Of a DNA stretch of 6,817 nucleotides, positions 5,582 through 6,817 are shown one piece after another. Made by a program: the position numbers and the translations under genes. Source of the DNA: Ignavibacteria bacterium (lineage in GTDB: Bacteria; Bacteroidota; Ignavibacteria; Ignavibacteriales; Melioribacteraceae); contig DAIEQP010000271.1 in NCBI GenBank assembly GCA_027347805.1, forward strand, positions 1-6,817, written 5' to 3'. How positions within the stretch are numbered: the stretch's first letter is position 1; each line of letters opens with the position of its first letter. Below the pieces are notes generated by a model. The model had not been told where the DNA came from and did not search any database. It saw only the letters and a program-made list of their open reading frames with translations.

Positions 5582-6817
5582 ATGATTAATAGTAATATTC
5601 TTACATATCTGCTTTTAACACCAATCATTGGGAGTGTGCTTGTACTGTTTTTTAAACAGGACCAAAAGCAATATATCAAATGGTTTGGTTTAGCCGTATC
5701 GGCTGTTGCGTTTGTAATTTCATTATTTGCATACAGCCAATTTAATTATACTGCAAATATGTTTCAGCTTCAGCATAAGGTTACATGGATTCAATCATTG
5801 AATGTCTCTTATTTTGTTGGAGTGGATGGAATTTCTCTGCTATTGATTCTTCTTACAACCTTTTTAACTCCACTCACATTCTTATCTACTTGGAAAGCAA
5901 TTGAGAAAAATCTTAAGATGTTCACTTTCTCAATGTTATTGCTTGAAGCAGGAATGCTTGGTGTGTTTATGTCCCTTGATGTTTTCCTGTTTTATGTTTT
6001 CTGGGAAGCTATGCTGATACCAATGTATTTTATTATTGGCATCTGGGGAGGGGAAAGAAGAATATATGCATCAGTTAAATTTTTTCTCTTTACAATGTTT
6101 GGCAGTCTGCTGATGCTTGTTGCCATAATCTGGCTTGCATTTTATTCTTCATCTGTTACAGGATTTTTTACGACAAATTTACTTGAACTCTATAGGGTTG
6201 GCCCGACTGTTCCTCATCAAATTCAGGGTTGGATGTTTGGGGCATTCTTCTTGAGCTTTGCAATAAAAGTTCCTTTGTTCCCATTGCACACCTGGCTTCC
6301 TGATGCGCACGTTGAAGCGCCAACAGCAGGATCTGTTATTCTTGCAGGGGTTTTGCTAAAAATGGGAACATATGGATTAGTTAGATTTTGTCTTCCTTTA
6401 TTCCCGCAGTCTGCTATGCAATTCGCTCCGATAATTTCAGTCTTTGCTGTAATTGGAATTATTTACGGTGCTCTTGTTTCGATGGTTCAGACTGATATGA
6501 AAAAACTTGTCGCTTATTCTTCTGTATCTCACCTTGGATTTGTTGTGCTGGGAATTTTTGCAATGACTGTTGAATCTGTCCAGGGTGCTGTTATTCAGAT
6601 GGTTAATCACGGACTTTCAACAGGCGCACTCTTCTTATTGGTCGGTGTTATTTATGAACGCACTCATAGAAGAGATATCGCATTCTATGGAGGAATAGCC
6701 AAATTAGTTCCTGTTTATTCGACAGCATTAATGTTTGCAACTCTATCATCTGTTGGGTTGCCCGGCTTAAATGGATTCGTTGGCGAATTCTTAATTTTAC
6801 TCGGATCATTCAAATCC
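5582..6817 (+). CDS. nuoM: NADH-quinone oxidoreductase subunit M (proton-pumping antiporter-like subunit), C-terminus cut by window edge
   Basis: The first 412 residues of the middle antiporter-like subunit of complex I are present. The family is usually about 500 residues, so roughly 90-100 are missing. Key proton-path residues are seen: Glu142 (FYVFWEAMLIPMYFIIGIWG), Lys229 (FAIKVPLFPLHTWLPDAHVE), Lys260 (GVLLKMGTYGLVRF), His317 (SSVSHLGF), His343 (VNHGLSTGALFLL) and Glu402 (GLNGFVGEFLIL). The positions from Lys229 on sit five residues before their E. coli NuoM equivalents as I recall them. The LPDAHVEAPTAGSVILAG block separates it from NuoL. The start is well bounded: an in-frame TGA lies at 5573 and the ATG at 5582 is the first afterwards. 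No Shine-Dalgarno is visible. Unlike the genes before it, it is separated from its neighbour by 74 nt. Confidence 0.95.
   Translation, partial: MINSNILTYLLLTPIIGSVLVLFFKQDQKQYIKWFGLAVSAVAFVISLFAYSQFNYTANMFQLQHKVTWIQSLNVSYFVGVDGISLLLILLTTFLTPLTFLSTWKAIEKNLKMFTFSMLLLEAGMLGVFMSLDVFLFYVFWEAMLIPMYFIIGIWGGERRIYASVKFFLFTMFGSLLMLVAIIWLAFYSSSVTGFFTTNLLELYRVGPTVPHQIQGWMFGAFFLSFAIKVPLFPLHTWLPDAHVEAPTAGSVILAGVLLKMGTYGLVRFCLPLFPQSAMQFAPIISVFAVIGIIYGALVSMVQTDMKKLVAYSSVSHLGFVVLGIFAMTVESVQGAVIQMVNHGLSTGALFLLVGVIYERTHRRDIAFYGGIAKLVPVYSTALMFATLSSVGLPGLNGFVGEFLILLGSFKS

Noticed and set aside
1..6817. A new defence, mobile or biosynthetic system
   Set aside because: Every sizeable region is explained by a known family (propeller sensor, AsnRS, complex I subunits); no transposase, phage, toxin, CRISPR or novel gene cluster is visible.

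Overview
The window is AT-rich DNA from a bacterium, most likely of the Bacteroidota/Ignavibacteriota (Chlorobi) group. Four things point there: a perfectly spaced TTTG-N19-TAnnTTTG promoter of the Bacteroidota type, weak or absent Shine-Dalgarno sequences, a secreted 'regulator propeller' protein, and an intergenic palindrome built on a GC-AGA-type 8-nt period. The lineage is an inference; no marker here fixes it.

Layout. Positions 1-1214 hold the N-terminal part of a leftward gene. It encodes an exported, propeller-type sensor protein and runs off the left edge. Positions 1215-1435 are a divergent intergenic region. It contains an 8-bp inverted repeat, an A/T-tract repeat and the promoter of the rightward operon. 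From 1436 to the right edge, five genes run rightward: asnS (asparaginyl-tRNA synthetase), nuoJ, nuoK, nuoL and a right-truncated nuoM. The first four are packed extremely tightly: TAATG overlaps at asnS/nuoJ and nuoK/nuoL, and 3 nt between nuoJ and nuoK. The nuoL-nuoM junction is the exception, with a 74-nt gap almost filled by a long imperfect palindrome.

Function. NuoJ, K, L and M are membrane-arm subunits of respiratory complex I (NADH:quinone oxidoreductase). L and M are the antiporter-like proton-pumping subunits; J and K link them to the quinone-binding end. All the buried charged residues expected for proton transfer are present, so the arm looks functional. nuoN presumably follows beyond the window. 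asnS is an unrelated translation gene that appears to lead this operon and to be translationally coupled to nuoJ. The other complex I genes (A-I) are not adjacent upstream, so the nuo locus is split in this genome.

I see no tRNA, rRNA, CRISPR, insertion sequence or phage gene, and no convincing undescribed system. The points most worth following are the asnS-nuo coupling, the palindrome inside the operon, and the unknown output domain of the truncated sensor.
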